Part shown: positions 16,831 through 26,175 of the stretch, piece by piece
Numbering within the stretch: the first letter of the stretch is position 1
Layout: every line of letters starts with the position of its first letter
DNA from: Candidatus Babeliales bacterium
GTDB lineage: Bacteria > Babelota > Babeliae > Babelales > Vermiphilaceae
Direction of reading: 5' to 3'
Assembly: GCA_035944115.1 (NCBI GenBank)
Contig: DASZBJ010000029.1
Span: forward strand, 52,918-116,917
Length of the DNA stretch: 64,000 bases
Position numbers and translations under genes: made by a program
The notes under the pieces: model-generated
What the model saw: only the letters and a program-made list of their open reading frames with translations
What the model was told of the DNA's origin: nothing
Databases searched by the model: none

Positions 16831-17295
16831 TTACACGCGTAGTGAAATAGACATTGCTGTATCTTGAGCGCCAAAAAATTTCTTAGCCGCTTCTACAACC
16901 GCATACGGGTTATACACCTTGCAGCTCACCAAATCGATATACACATTATTAGTCGCATTAGCACATTGAATCGCTAGGTAACCTCGTTCAATCGGCTGCA
17001 TTACCAAATATCCTGTGGTCCGTTGCGTGTCCCCTGGATGAGAGATCTCTGCTTCGCCATACCGTTGTATATTCAACAAACTACACAGCTGTATACAAAA
17101 ATCTTGTAACTGACCCGCTGAACGAATTTTATCCATATCGCAACTGCAAACATCTATATTAGTGGTTAAGGCCCATGCCTTTTTACTATCAAATGCCCTT
17201 TGAATGGCGGCATATGACTTACCCACATAGCTATCGCTCGCTTGGAGCTGGGCACAGGTAGCTATACTGAGCAACATTAAGACAAGTTTTTTCAT
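16831..17295 (-). CDS. Exported S-adenosylmethionine decarboxylase-like protein lacking the processing serine
   Basis: 154 residues. Signal peptide MKKLVLMLLSIATCAQLQAS. Residues 40-154 resemble the SpeD family: WALTTNIDVCSCD, FCIQLCSLLNIQRYGEAEI, TTGYLVMQPIE, NNVYIDLVSCKVYNPYAVV and a KKFFGAQD end. AdoMet decarboxylases cut themselves at a serine to make a pyruvoyl group, and use a nearby histidine and a cysteine. The corresponding stretch here (PIERGYLAIQCA, 101-112) has no serine or histidine, while Cys125 is kept. A signal peptide is also unusual for a cytoplasmic polyamine enzyme. It is probably a repurposed binding protein. The family call rests on my reading of motifs. Confidence 0.6.
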   Translation of the reverse strand: MKKLVLMLLSIATCAQLQASDSYVGKSYAAIQRAFDSKKAWALTTNIDVCSCDMDKIRSAGQLQDFCIQLCSLLNIQRYGEAEISHPGDTQRTTGYLVMQPIERGYLAIQCANATNNVYIDLVSCKVYNPYAVVEAAKKFFGAQDTAMSISLRV

Positions 17296-17583
17296 AATGA
17301 ACCCTTTCTAAAATACAGATAGAGTAAACCCTATAGAGTCTAAATATACCGTAAATCCAGGTTTTTTCAAGGGCGCTAGGCCTTTGAAGCTTTTACATGA
17401 AGTTTAGCTACGCAGGACATGCCCGCCTTCGCTCCAACGAGCTACAGCGAGCAATATGGGGGCTCTACTACTATATGCCTGCCGCCAATGTCCTGAATGG
17501 CCCAACAGGCTCTTCAACCCCTTTCATACGTGCCCAGATACACACTCCTAGCCAGCCCAGTGAATGAAATAGCAAAAATAATC
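17296..17583. other. Noncoding gap with a GC-richer block
   Basis: No gene is visible. The block 17400-17530 is distinctly GC-richer than its surroundings. It contains CAGGACAT-GCCCGCC near 17419 and an inverted GCCGCC-A-ATGTCCTGA near 17490, plus CCGCCTTCGCTCC...GAGCTACAGCGAG, which looks like a decayed interspersed repeat. The first ~100 bases are the leader of the SpeD-like gene. Confidence 0.4.
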
Positions 17584-17644
17584 AACGATTGATAGACTGA
17601 TTAAGAGAGAAAAAAATCCAATCTATAAGCAAGGGTCGATTGTT
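17584..17644 (+). promoter_or_regulatory. Conserved 5' leader of AAA-ATPase copy A
   Basis: Starts with AACGATTGATAGACTGATTA, has TATAAGCAAGGGTCG near the gene and ends directly at the ATG. The same leader, with few changes, precedes the paralog at 40558-42138 (positions 42139-42200, minus strand). AAGG in TATAAGCAAGGGTCG is the likely ribosome site. Confidence 0.7.
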
Positions 17645-19231
17645 ATGACTAATCAACCGAAAAGAATGGGAATTCATTACAGTATATTTGAAGATTTCGT
17701 TACCGAAAACCGCATCTACGTTGATAAAACCGAACATATTTATAATCTCATAACAACTCCCAGCTACAAACATTTTTACTTTGTATCTCGACCTCGCCGA
17801 TTTGGAAAATCCCTTTTCATCTCTACCCTCAAAGCTCTTTTTTCAGGTAAAAAAGAGTTGTTTAAAGAATATTGGATTGGTCAAAATGGTAATTATAATT
17901 GGACTCAACATCCAATTATTCATATCGACTTTGGTGGTATCGCTCATAGAACTCCAGAAGACTTTAAACAAAGCTTATATAATAATATTCATGCACAAGC
18001 GCAAGAATATGGCATAACGTTACCTTATAATACAACTGAAGATGCATTACGATTTCTTGTTAAAGAATTAACACAAAAGAATAAAGTTGTGCTGCTTATT
18101 GACGAATACGATAAGCCCATTGTAGACCATATTACTAATCTATCTCTTGCCGAACAAAACAGAACAATCCTAGGTAATTTTTATACGACCGTAAAATCAC
18201 TTGAAACAGAGTGGCGTGCTATTTTTATAACTGGCGTTAGTAAGTTTGCCAAAACATCATTATTTTCTGGTCTAAACAATCTCAAAGAACTTTCTTTAGA
18301 CCCTATAGCAGCAGAACTGTTTGGATACACCGAGCAGGAACTGGTTACTTATTATTCACCGCAAATAGATGCTCTTGCACAACATATTGGCAAAACAAAA
18401 GAAGAAACAATCAAGGATCTAAAAAACTGGTACGATGGATATCGGTTCTCAAAAGATATGCAAAAGCCTCTTATGTATAACCCACTTTCTGTTACCACAT
18501 GTTTAGCAAATAAAGAATTTGCTAATTATTGGTTTAATACCGGATCTCCTGGTTTTTTGATAGCGCTATTACGACACAAAGGAATCAGCCTGGAAATCGA
18601 TGAACCCATTGAAATGTCTATGAAAGGGTTTGATACTATTGATATTCATAATATTCCACTTTATGCCCTTCTTGTACAAACTGGCTACTTAACAATTACA
18701 GCTTATGATCCTTCTGCAAATGCTTTCACCCTAGATTATCCTAATCAAGAAGTACGAGAATCATTTAAGGATTATCTGGTACAAGCATTTGCTTACGCTA
18801 CTCCAGATACCTTAGAAATGGAACTTGTACGAATGCGCAGAGCCCTACTCGAACTGAACTTTGAAACATTTTGCAATGCAATAAAAATTCTTTTCGCTGC
18901 AATTCCATATAATCTCCATATTTCACGAGAGAGCTATTATCACTCTCTCATTCATTTTATGTTTGATTTGCTCAGCATGCGACCACAATCAGAAGTTGCT
19001 TCCAGCCACGGCAGAGCAGATCTTGTACTACACACAGCTCGCAACATCATAGTTTTTGAATTCAAATACAATAGCTTGGCACAAAACGCTCTCGATCAAA
19101 TTCTCCAAAAAAAATATTACGAAAAATACATGAACCAAAATAAAGAGATCGTTTTAGTGGGCATTAACATAACCTTTAAAGAAAAACAGTTAGAATTTGA
19201 ATGGATCAAACAAACTCTAACTAAATCGTAA
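17645..19231 (+). CDS. AAA-ATPase-like / PD-(D/E)XK nuclease-domain protein, copy A
   Basis: 528 residues. N-terminal AAA-ATPase-like domain: IYVDKTEHI at the front, Walker A-like SRPRRFGKSLFISTL (~48-62), Walker B VVLLIDEYDKPI (~150-160) and FITGVSKFAKTSLFSGLNNL. The C-terminal PD-(D/E)XK-type domain has GRADLVLHT...IIVFEFKYN, with the D...E-x-K triad. This family is expanded in Bacteroidetes and in several intracellular lineages. Its function is not settled; mobile or defence-related roles have been suggested from distribution. It is about 80% identical by eye to the copy at 40558-42138, and the duplicated unit includes the 5' leader. Confidence 0.9.
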   Translation: MTNQPKRMGIHYSIFEDFVTENRIYVDKTEHIYNLITTPSYKHFYFVSRPRRFGKSLFISTLKALFSGKKELFKEYWIGQNGNYNWTQHPIIHIDFGGIAHRTPEDFKQSLYNNIHAQAQEYGITLPYNTTEDALRFLVKELTQKNKVVLLIDEYDKPIVDHITNLSLAEQNRTILGNFYTTVKSLETEWRAIFITGVSKFAKTSLFSGLNNLKELSLDPIAAELFGYTEQELVTYYSPQIDALAQHIGKTKEETIKDLKNWYDGYRFSKDMQKPLMYNPLSVTTCLANKEFANYWFNTGSPGFLIALLRHKGISLEIDEPIEMSMKGFDTIDIHNIPLYALLVQTGYLTITAYDPSANAFTLDYPNQEVRESFKDYLVQAFAYATPDTLEMELVRMRRALLELNFETFCNAIKILFAAIPYNLHISRESYYHSLIHFMFDLLSMRPQSEVASSHGRADLVLHTARNIIVFEFKYNSLAQNALDQILQKKYYEKYMNQNKEIVLVGINITFKEKQLEFEWIKQTLTKS

Positions 19232-19341
19232 CGTTAAACATTCTTACCTTTGCTCCTCCCCTTATAATAAACAATTCCTTTTTTATCTATACTCGTTTAA
19301 AGTATCATTCCAAGAGATGTAGAGCCTATAGGGGAGCAATC

Positions 19342-20361
19342 GTGAAAACCGATCTATCAAAAAGAATTCGTTTATTGATTATCATTCTTTCAATACTTCT
19401 CCATTGCATAATCCTGTATCTATTTTTCATTGCATACGTTGCTGAACAAACCGAAATAGAACAATCAAAAAAAACAACCAATGCGCACCTACCATTTGTG
19501 GTGCTTGCTCAAAGCCCTAAATTAAATCCAGTGCAATTTCAAAATCCAACGATCCCAATACCGCCGTTACCCCAATCATCCGCGAATACACAACCTAGTG
19601 GATCAACCTCAATCAGCACTGATATTGCTCTTACACCCCAAACAGGTAGCCCCGAACAAACAACCCAAGAAACAGAAAGCTCTCAGGATAAAAAGACGCC
19701 ACAAAGCATCTTTGAAGAACAACCAAATTATGCCCGAAACAGCAGGTTAAGCTTGCCAGAGAAACTTGTTGACCCAAAAAACAATAGTTTCTTTCCATCA
19801 ACATTATTTCCTAAGCCGCAAGAAAAACAAACAAAAAGACCACCACAAACAAAAAAATTAGAGCTCCGCTCCGATAAGCCCGCAACACCCGCGATCAGCA
19901 TGAAACAGATCACCAAAAGCTATTTCCAATGCGTTGAGCAAGAGCGACAGGGTGCAATTAAAAGTAAACGTGCAGGAGAGGGAGCAATATTACAATGCAA
20001 ACTTGATGCCCAAGAAATGGCCACACACGCTTATACAACAAAAATTTGGCGAACGCTACGAGATGCTACTTTTGCTCTTGATGACTATTTTAATCTGGAT
20101 CATAACCTAAATACTTCAGGAATCATAACCCTTACCATTGATAAAAAAGGGAAAATACTCGACTTAACACTCCAGCATTCACAAAAAGATCGTACCATCG
20201 AAAATATTGAATCTTTACTCCAAAAGGCTGCATTTTCAACAGGACTTTACCCAAAAATCCCCAAAAATATAAATTTAGACACTATGACTTTTTCTACCCC
20301 TGTTTCTATTAATTTTACAAAGGGCAAAAACAAGTGCGTTTTAAACTATCGATTCAAATAA
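19342..20361 (+). CDS. TonB-like energy-transducing protein
   Basis: 339 residues. One N-terminal transmembrane helix (RLLIIILSILLHCIILYLFFIAYV), a ~130-residue Pro/Gln/Ser-rich linker able to span the periplasm, and a C-terminal ~100-residue domain with the TonB pattern GIITLTIDKKGKILDLTLQHS...VSINF. TonB couples inner-membrane energy from ExbBD to outer-membrane receptors, or, in the TolA variant, to envelope integrity. Neither exbB nor exbD is nearby, so TonB or TolA cannot be decided. Start: GTG with GGGGAG five bases upstream. Confidence 0.78.
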   Translation: MKTDLSKRIRLLIIILSILLHCIILYLFFIAYVAEQTEIEQSKKTTNAHLPFVVLAQSPKLNPVQFQNPTIPIPPLPQSSANTQPSGSTSISTDIALTPQTGSPEQTTQETESSQDKKTPQSIFEEQPNYARNSRLSLPEKLVDPKNNSFFPSTLFPKPQEKQTKRPPQTKKLELRSDKPATPAISMKQITKSYFQCVEQERQGAIKSKRAGEGAILQCKLDAQEMATHAYTTKIWRTLRDATFALDDYFNLDHNLNTSGIITLTIDKKGKILDLTLQHSQKDRTIENIESLLQKAAFSTGLYPKIPKNINLDTMTFSTPVSINFTKGKNKCVLNYRFK

Positions 20362-20403
20362 CAGAAGAAGCGGCACTTTTTAGACACCGCTTCTTCTGTT
20401 ATT
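20357..20403. terminator. Bidirectional terminator between tonB-like and ntt genes
   Basis: AATAACAGAAGAAGCGG (20357-20373) is a perfect 17-bp inverted match to CCGCTTCTTCTGTTATT (20387-20403). T-rich sequence follows on the plus strand. It lies between two converging genes. Confidence 0.9.
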
Positions 20404-20428
20404 TTCTATATTCTTAAAATCGAATTAA

Positions 20429-21820
20429 TTACTCGATGATTTCGCCAGATGCAATCAACTTCTGGTTCTTACGGCCAAGGTATAACGCCGCCGCCATCCA
20501 GACACCGATAATACCAAAGCTGATAAATGTTCCATAGACCATCAACATTGCTGGATCATGCTTGAACCAACCATTAATATAACCACCGGTACCTTTTGCA
20601 ATTCTACCACCGAACATGTCTGTCCAACCTTTAGATTTGAACTTCGCATCTTTAGATGTTGGAATATACATCATTTCTTTCAGTGGATTATTTACTGCAT
20701 ATCCTACAGACTTGATTATCATGAATGATGCCAATGTTGCCCACAATAACTGTGCGGTTGTTGGCGCACCATACAAGAAGAACAGAAGCAAAGCTGCGAT
20801 AGTAATTGCAAATAAAACTGGATAAATCATTAATGAAACACGGATGCCAAATCGTTTAACGATATACGAAGTACCAAGTAATGCAATCATGAATGAAAGA
20901 CCATTTGATAAAACACCAAAGACACCTTCAAACCAGCTAAATTCAGTTGCTGTATATATACGATTCGCTTGCGCATGCATTTGAAAATCAATAATCTGTG
21001 AAGCTATTTCATAAAATGTAGAAACAACAAATACACTTAATAAATACGGACGTGTTACTAACAACAAAATACCTGAGTAGAACCCTTCAAAGAAACCTTC
21101 TTTTTTCTTTTCAGTTGCGGCTGCTGTTGGGTTACCAACCATTTGACTTGCAGGAATTGTGCTCATGAAATAGTGCATCATACCAGCGACAGCAAAGGTT
21201 AATAATGATGCTGCACACACAAACGGTGACAAGCTGCCAACATGCTCTGTCACTAGTAAAAGTGCCGAACCACCAATTGCACCGATCTGCATAAACGTAA
21301 CAATCAAAGGGAACCCACGTTTTGCCGCATCTGTGGTGCTAATACTGTTGGTAAATGACCAGAAAAGCGCCGGTAATAAAGACCCAAAGCTTTCCACAGC
21401 AAAATAAGAAAACCAGCCGGTAATAGCAAGAACTTCTCTACCAAGAACTTGCGCACCATATACATCTTTTATTGCAATAATACTGCCAATAATCGCAAAC
21501 AATGTTCCGTAGAAAAAACAAATAATATAGAAAAGTTGATGTTTTTTGAACATATCAATCAACTTTGAGTATATTAAAACAACAGCAAGAACAACGAATG
21601 GGGAGATAACTTTAGCAAGCGGTTGGAAGGCCGTTCCTTGCTGCGCTGGCCAGCCAAGCTCAACGGGAAACGCAACAGTATAAAAGATAGTGTTTTTTAG
21701 TAATCGGAGAAGCCAGTACGTTCCAATAACAAAAAAACCGGTAATTGCCAATAACCCAAACATCCGGGTCTCTTCCTTCTTCACATCAGGAAAAAAATAA
21801 TTAATCATCGGTGCTAACAT
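20429..21820 (-). CDS. ATP/ADP (nucleotide) translocase, NTT family
   Basis: 463 residues with about 11-12 transmembrane helices. The motifs KNTIFYTVAFPVELGWPA, FWSFTNSISTTDAAKRGFPL and NNPLKEMMYIPTSKDAKFKS are those of the NTT (TLC) family. Members in Rickettsia, Chlamydia and other intracellular bacteria, and in plastids, exchange host ATP for ADP or import nucleotides across the inner membrane. Substrate specificity cannot be read from sequence. The protein is slightly shorter than typical NTTs (about 500 residues). AAAGGATC precedes the ATG. This is the clearest sign in the window of an energy-parasitic lifestyle. Confidence 0.92.
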   Translation of the reverse strand: MLAPMINYFFPDVKKEETRMFGLLAITGFFVIGTYWLLRLLKNTIFYTVAFPVELGWPAQQGTAFQPLAKVISPFVVLAVVLIYSKLIDMFKKHQLFYIICFFYGTLFAIIGSIIAIKDVYGAQVLGREVLAITGWFSYFAVESFGSLLPALFWSFTNSISTTDAAKRGFPLIVTFMQIGAIGGSALLLVTEHVGSLSPFVCAASLLTFAVAGMMHYFMSTIPASQMVGNPTAAATEKKKEGFFEGFYSGILLLVTRPYLLSVFVVSTFYEIASQIIDFQMHAQANRIYTATEFSWFEGVFGVLSNGLSFMIALLGTSYIVKRFGIRVSLMIYPVLFAITIAALLLFFLYGAPTTAQLLWATLASFMIIKSVGYAVNNPLKEMMYIPTSKDAKFKSKGWTDMFGGRIAKGTGGYINGWFKHDPAMLMVYGTFISFGIIGVWMAAALYLGRKNQKLIASGEIIE

Positions 21821-22104
21821 GCACGGATCCTTTCTTATAATGAAACAAAAAATATTAACTCTAGTTCTACAGTACCGTATGTAAAGATTTAACGTATATA
21901 AATATTTTCTTACACTAGTATTGTTTAATTTTTCAAATTACTTATTTAGAATAAGCGTAACTTCTAATAAAATCAACTATGGCCACTCGTGATTACACCT
22001 GTTATACAGCAAAACAGCCTTTCTTTACATAAATAGTTCACTAAGCCAAATTGATCTTGCTATGATTATTAACATCAATCACCGCTTACTGGAGTAAAAA
22101 ATTA

Positions 22105-22665
22105 ATGAAGCACAGTATCGCGTCTCTCCTTATGATTTCGTGCCTGTCTCTGTCAGCAAGCAATAATGATTTTAAACTTATCATTGAGCCCTGCTGGAAG
22201 GATTTAGAACAATGCGTCTACAAAACAAAATTTTTTGGAGGCAAATGGATTCTGGTAGGAAGTATCACTTTTAAAAAAAAATCTAAAGAATCAGTTGATC
22301 TTAATCACCTCTATCTTCATTGGATAGGGCATCCTATGGAGCGCTTGGTTGCGTCACTCTATAAACAACAAAGTAATTGCAAAGATTGTATGCCACTAGA
22401 AGAAAATCTCGTCTGCGATGGTATATGGAACGCCAAAGATCAGCTCCTCCTATTCAAATTTAACGATCCGCAAAAACTTGGATTTGTAAACAGGTACTAT
22501 GTTGTGTTGACCGTCCCTCCGTTTTTAGAACCGATCATTCAACAGGGGCATTTTCAAATCAATCCGTATCAACTCCCGGAACAATTTAAACAAAACATCG
22601 ATAGCAATAACCTCTGCCTTAGCCTAAAAACCACTGACAACAATACTGAGCAAGCAACTACATAA
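22105..22665 (+). CDS. Exported protein of unknown function
   Basis: 186 residues. Signal peptide MKHSIASLLMISCLSLSAS, then a compact, probably beta-rich mature protein with cysteines in CWKDLEQC and CKDC that could form disulfides in the periplasm. Motifs such as LHWIGHPMERLVASL, NLVCDGIW and YYVVLTVPPFL are not recognised. GGAG lies ten bases before the ATG. The gene precedes the flavoprotein/epimerase pair by about 90 bases and may be cotranscribed with it. Confidence 0.65.
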   Translation: MKHSIASLLMISCLSLSASNNDFKLIIEPCWKDLEQCVYKTKFFGGKWILVGSITFKKKSKESVDLNHLYLHWIGHPMERLVASLYKQQSNCKDCMPLEENLVCDGIWNAKDQLLLFKFNDPQKLGFVNRYYVVLTVPPFLEPIIQQGHFQINPYQLPEQFKQNIDSNNLCLSLKTTDNNTEQATT

Positions 22666-22754
22666 CATACCACCACACAATAAATAGTAGACATTTGCCC
22701 ACATTCATCTATAACTATGCCCAGTACCATAAAAAGTATGTATGGAGCATCGCA

Positions 22755-24134
22755 ATGAACAAAGTAGTTATTATCGGCGCTGGGCTCACCGGACTATCAG
22801 CCGCATACCATTTTGAACAAAAACAAGATCATTCGTTTACTATATTTGAAAAAGAACAAACTGTTGGCGGACTTTGTCGTTCCATACAACAAGATGGATT
22901 CACCTTCGATTATACAGGACACCTCCTGCACGCAACCGATCCTTATTTTCAATCTTTTTTGAATAACACCATAGGAGATGCAAACCTCCACAATATTACT
23001 CGAAAATCGGTCATATATTCTCAGAACCGATATACTGCATATCCCTACCAAATACATCTGCACGGATTACCTGCTGCAACTATTATCGCCTGCATTAATG
23101 GATACATCAATCGAAAAACCAGTTCTGATCCTAAAACATTTTATCAATGGGCATTACACAATTTTGGTTCTGGATTTACCAAGCAATTTTTTATTCCCTA
23201 TCAACAAAAAATATTTTCCTACGATCCACGAAAAATAACTGCTAGTTGGACTGGACGCTTTGTCCCAAAAACAAGTCTACTGCAGATACTCCACGGAGCG
23301 TTACACCCAGAAACACAACAAGACATTGGATATAATAGTCAGTTTTTTTACCCAACTCATGGCGGCATAAACCAATGGATCACTGCCATTGCAAGAAAAT
23401 TAAAAACTCCGATTGCTACTAATCATTCAGTACAAAACATAGATTTGAAAACCAAAACAGTGATATTCTCCAATGGCCATACACAGCAGTATGATCAACT
23501 GATCAGCACCATACCGCTCTCTACCCTTCTGGCTGTAATTATCGATAAACCAACAACATCATTCAACCTTGCACGCAACAAACTACTATGCAATTCCATC
23601 ATCAATTTCAATATTGGCGTCAATCGACCCGATCTATCAGAACATCATTGGATCTACTTTCCTGAAAACAAATACCCTTTTTACCGAATCGGATTCCCTC
23701 ACAACATTGCCGCCCATGCAGTGCCTACTGGATGCAGTTCGCTCTATGGAGAATTTTCGTATATCAATAAATCAAAGCAATGGATTCAAACAACCCTTGA
23801 GAGTGCCTTAAAAGCCACCCAACAATTATTGCATTTTTCCAAGCATGATATAGTCACAGAAAAAACAATCAATATCCCACACGCATATGTAATTTTTAAC
23901 TTTTGGCGCGAGCAACATCTATCCCGATTGCTTAATGCTCTAGCGCTAGAATCCATCCATTCAATCGGTCGTTATGGGGCATGGAAATATTCAAGCATGC
24001 AAGAAGCTGTACTCGATGGAAAAGAAATTGTTGAGACCCTGTCCGCCCAATCCACACAACAATCACATCCTGCATCATGTATTACTGTAAAAGGAACTAG
24101 AAATGCTACACAAAACAATAATCGATTGGTATAA
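22755..24134 (+). CDS. FAD-dependent amine-oxidase-like / UDP-galactopyranose mutase-like flavoprotein
   Basis: 459 residues. A Rossmann FAD-binding motif opens the protein (VVIIGAGLTGLSAAYHFE), followed by GGLCRSIQQDGFTFDYTGHLLH and a C-terminal FAD-contact region (SIGRYGAWKYSSMQEAVLDG). The layout fits the amine oxidase / protoporphyrinogen oxidase / UDP-galactopyranose mutase superfamily. Overlap with a sugar epimerase gene suggests a nucleotide-sugar or cell-surface role, perhaps mutase-like; the substrate is not determined. Start at 22755: GGAG seven bases upstream and the Rossmann strand begins immediately; 20 further in-frame codons upstream look noncoding. Confidence 0.75.
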   Translation: MNKVVIIGAGLTGLSAAYHFEQKQDHSFTIFEKEQTVGGLCRSIQQDGFTFDYTGHLLHATDPYFQSFLNNTIGDANLHNITRKSVIYSQNRYTAYPYQIHLHGLPAATIIACINGYINRKTSSDPKTFYQWALHNFGSGFTKQFFIPYQQKIFSYDPRKITASWTGRFVPKTSLLQILHGALHPETQQDIGYNSQFFYPTHGGINQWITAIARKLKTPIATNHSVQNIDLKTKTVIFSNGHTQQYDQLISTIPLSTLLAVIIDKPTTSFNLARNKLLCNSIINFNIGVNRPDLSEHHWIYFPENKYPFYRIGFPHNIAAHAVPTGCSSLYGEFSYINKSKQWIQTTLESALKATQQLLHFSKHDIVTEKTINIPHAYVIFNFWREQHLSRLLNALALESIHSIGRYGAWKYSSMQEAVLDGKEIVETLSAQSTQQSHPASCITVKGTRNATQNNNRLV

Positions 24135-25014
24135 AAACAAATCAGTGCTAATAACCGGCGGATGCGGATTTATTGGCTCTCGATTAGCGCAGACCTTAGT
24201 TGAAGCGAGTGCACAGGTGACCATTTTAGATAATCTTTCAACAGGAAATTTACAAAGTATTTCATCTTTTGCCACATCAATCACTTTCATCCATGGCTCC
24301 ATCACCGATTTTATTACCTGTCTCGCCACAACAAAAAACCAGGAAATTATTTTTCATTTAGCTGCATGTACTTCTGTACCAAATTCTATCCAAACCCCTC
24401 ATGACTGTTATATGACCAACGTTACTGGCACACAGAACCTTCTTGAGGCTGCCCGTATTAATAACGTCCAGCGATTTATTTTTGCCTCATCTGCTGCTGT
24501 GTATGGCAACCAAGCAGATGTATGTCATGAAGATCTACCCTGCACACCACAATCTCCTTATGGATATTCAAAACAGATTGGAGAGCTTTTATGCAAACAA
24601 TACACGCAGAACTATCAACTACAAACCATCTGCCCCCGTTATTTTAACGTTTTTGATGAACACCATAATGGCAAAAACTCTGGCGAGGGCGTAGTCGCGC
24701 AATTTCAAAAGCAAATAACAAATAATCAACCAATCACTATTTTTGGTGATGGAATGCAAGTGCGTGATTTTGTGCCAATACAAACCATTGTTGATGCAAC
24801 TATAACCCTTGCCACACTTAATAGAACAGAAATGAATGGCCAAGCGGTGAACATTGCAACCGGCAAAAGCATTACTATGCTTACATTGATTGAAAATCTC
24901 AAAAAAAAATCTCCTGGATATTCGGCGGAAGTTCTCTTCCAACCAGCACGACCAGGAGATTTAAAATATTCGTATGCTAATTGCTCAAAGTATAAACATT
25001 TAAGCAATCAATAA
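24103..25014 (+). CDS. NAD-dependent nucleotide-sugar epimerase/dehydratase, short C-terminus
   Basis: 303 residues. Extended SDR family: NAD-binding GGCGFIGS (residues ~19-26), FASSAAVYG with the catalytic serine, YGYSK with the Tyr-Lys pair, and RYFNVFDEHH. UDP-glucose 4-epimerase-type activity is the best guess; GDP- or dTDP-sugar enzymes are possible. It overlaps the upstream flavoprotein gene by 32 bases and has its own AAGGAAC site. The protein stops at CSKYKHLSNQ, where relatives continue for some 20-30 residues through the last helix, so the C-terminus may be truncated. Confidence 0.82.
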   Translation: MLHKTIIDWYKNKSVLITGGCGFIGSRLAQTLVEASAQVTILDNLSTGNLQSISSFATSITFIHGSITDFITCLATTKNQEIIFHLAACTSVPNSIQTPHDCYMTNVTGTQNLLEAARINNVQRFIFASSAAVYGNQADVCHEDLPCTPQSPYGYSKQIGELLCKQYTQNYQLQTICPRYFNVFDEHHNGKNSGEGVVAQFQKQITNNQPITIFGDGMQVRDFVPIQTIVDATITLATLNRTEMNGQAVNIATGKSITMLTLIENLKKKSPGYSAEVLFQPARPGDLKYSYANCSKYKHLSNQ

Positions 25015-25050
25015 TAACTTATTCAGTTTCTGATGCATTCACCCGCCTTC

Positions 25051-26142
25051 TTACTGCTCCTGCTCATATAAAGAATCTGTTAAATCTTTTAATGCAGTAT
25101 GCAATACCTCTGTATGATATGCCATCTGCTTAGTAACCGAAGTTATTTTTTCAAACGGTGTACCAAAAATCGGCATCGTTGCTAATAATTCTATAATCGC
25201 ATTCACAATATAACATGAATCTGCAACTGGTTGGGCTGCAACAAAAAACAACTTCAATGCCGGATCAACCTGCGCTTCTGGCTTAGCTTGTCGTGCTGAA
25301 ATCTCCAACCGTAAATCTGCAATGTTTTTACGCACTATACCTGCATTCGCTTTAGCCAAACGATCCATTACCCGCAAAACTTGTAACATTTTGCTATCAT
25401 CTACTTCAAAAATATCTTCTACTGTTGTTTGTACCTTTTGCACCACAAGATCATGCTCTTCTTGAGTCGTGTCCGCTAATGCAAACAAACTATCAAAATC
25501 AACATCCGATGATTCTAACAACCCTTCACGTTGCAATTCCAATTCCGCGGCTCTTTTTGCCTGAGCCTTTCGTTTATCTTCGCGTGCCTTAAGCCCCGTA
25601 AGCAAGGTGTTTAATGTTTTATCCATTAAATCGACATACTGATACCCTGTTTTAGCCATCGATGCTAACTGGAAAAACTTTACGCGGGTTTCAGGAGAAA
25701 AATAGTCCTCAACCATCTGGGCAGAATTTATCACATCGGTAAACTCACTCAACAAATATGACGATTTTGTTAATGGTCGAACAATGACAAATAGCATCTT
25801 CAGCGCATATAAATATTGCTGTTGTTTATCTGCACTGCGTAACTGCTTTTGCAAAGTCTGAATTTGCTGCGTCAATTTCGACGATGAAACCCGTAAACTT
25901 TCCATAGCAGTAAGGGCTTCCACAAAACGCTCAAATGTGCCTCTTGCGGCCTTTAGTTGTACCGGTACACGAGATGGTGTTACTAATGGAACCGGAGCAG
26001 GTATAACTGCTGATACCCTTGGCGCTACTACGTTTGTAGTAAGTTCCATCCCTGTTGGCATTGGTGCAACCACTCTACCAAACAACTGAAGAGAACAGAC
26101 CAAGGATGCGGCCATTACGCTGATCTTTTTAATATTTTCCAT
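25051..26142 (-). CDS. Exported helical protein with two repeated modules, paralog 1
   Basis: 363 residues. Signal peptide (KISVMAASLVCSLQLFG), a Pro/Val-rich segment, then two copies of a ~130-residue helical module. Copy 1 contains YALKMLFVIVRPLTKSSYLL, copy 2 contains PALKLFFVAAQPVADSCYIV; each ends in a predicted amphipathic helix (TLLTGLKARE / KDLTDSLYEQ). A charged linker joins them. The upstream gene at 26176-27663 encodes the same plan. No known family recognised. Likely periplasmic, surface-attached or secreted. Both genes are probably one transcription unit with 33 bases between them. Confidence 0.65.
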   Translation of the reverse strand: MENIKKISVMAASLVCSLQLFGRVVAPMPTGMELTTNVVAPRVSAVIPAPVPLVTPSRVPVQLKAARGTFERFVEALTAMESLRVSSSKLTQQIQTLQKQLRSADKQQQYLYALKMLFVIVRPLTKSSYLLSEFTDVINSAQMVEDYFSPETRVKFFQLASMAKTGYQYVDLMDKTLNTLLTGLKAREDKRKAQAKRAAELELQREGLLESSDVDFDSLFALADTTQEEHDLVVQKVQTTVEDIFEVDDSKMLQVLRVMDRLAKANAGIVRKNIADLRLEISARQAKPEAQVDPALKLFFVAAQPVADSCYIVNAIIELLATMPIFGTPFEKITSVTKQMAYHTEVLHTALKDLTDSLYEQEQ

Positions 26143-26175
26143 GATATAGTTCTCCCCAGTGTTTTGTTAATTTAA

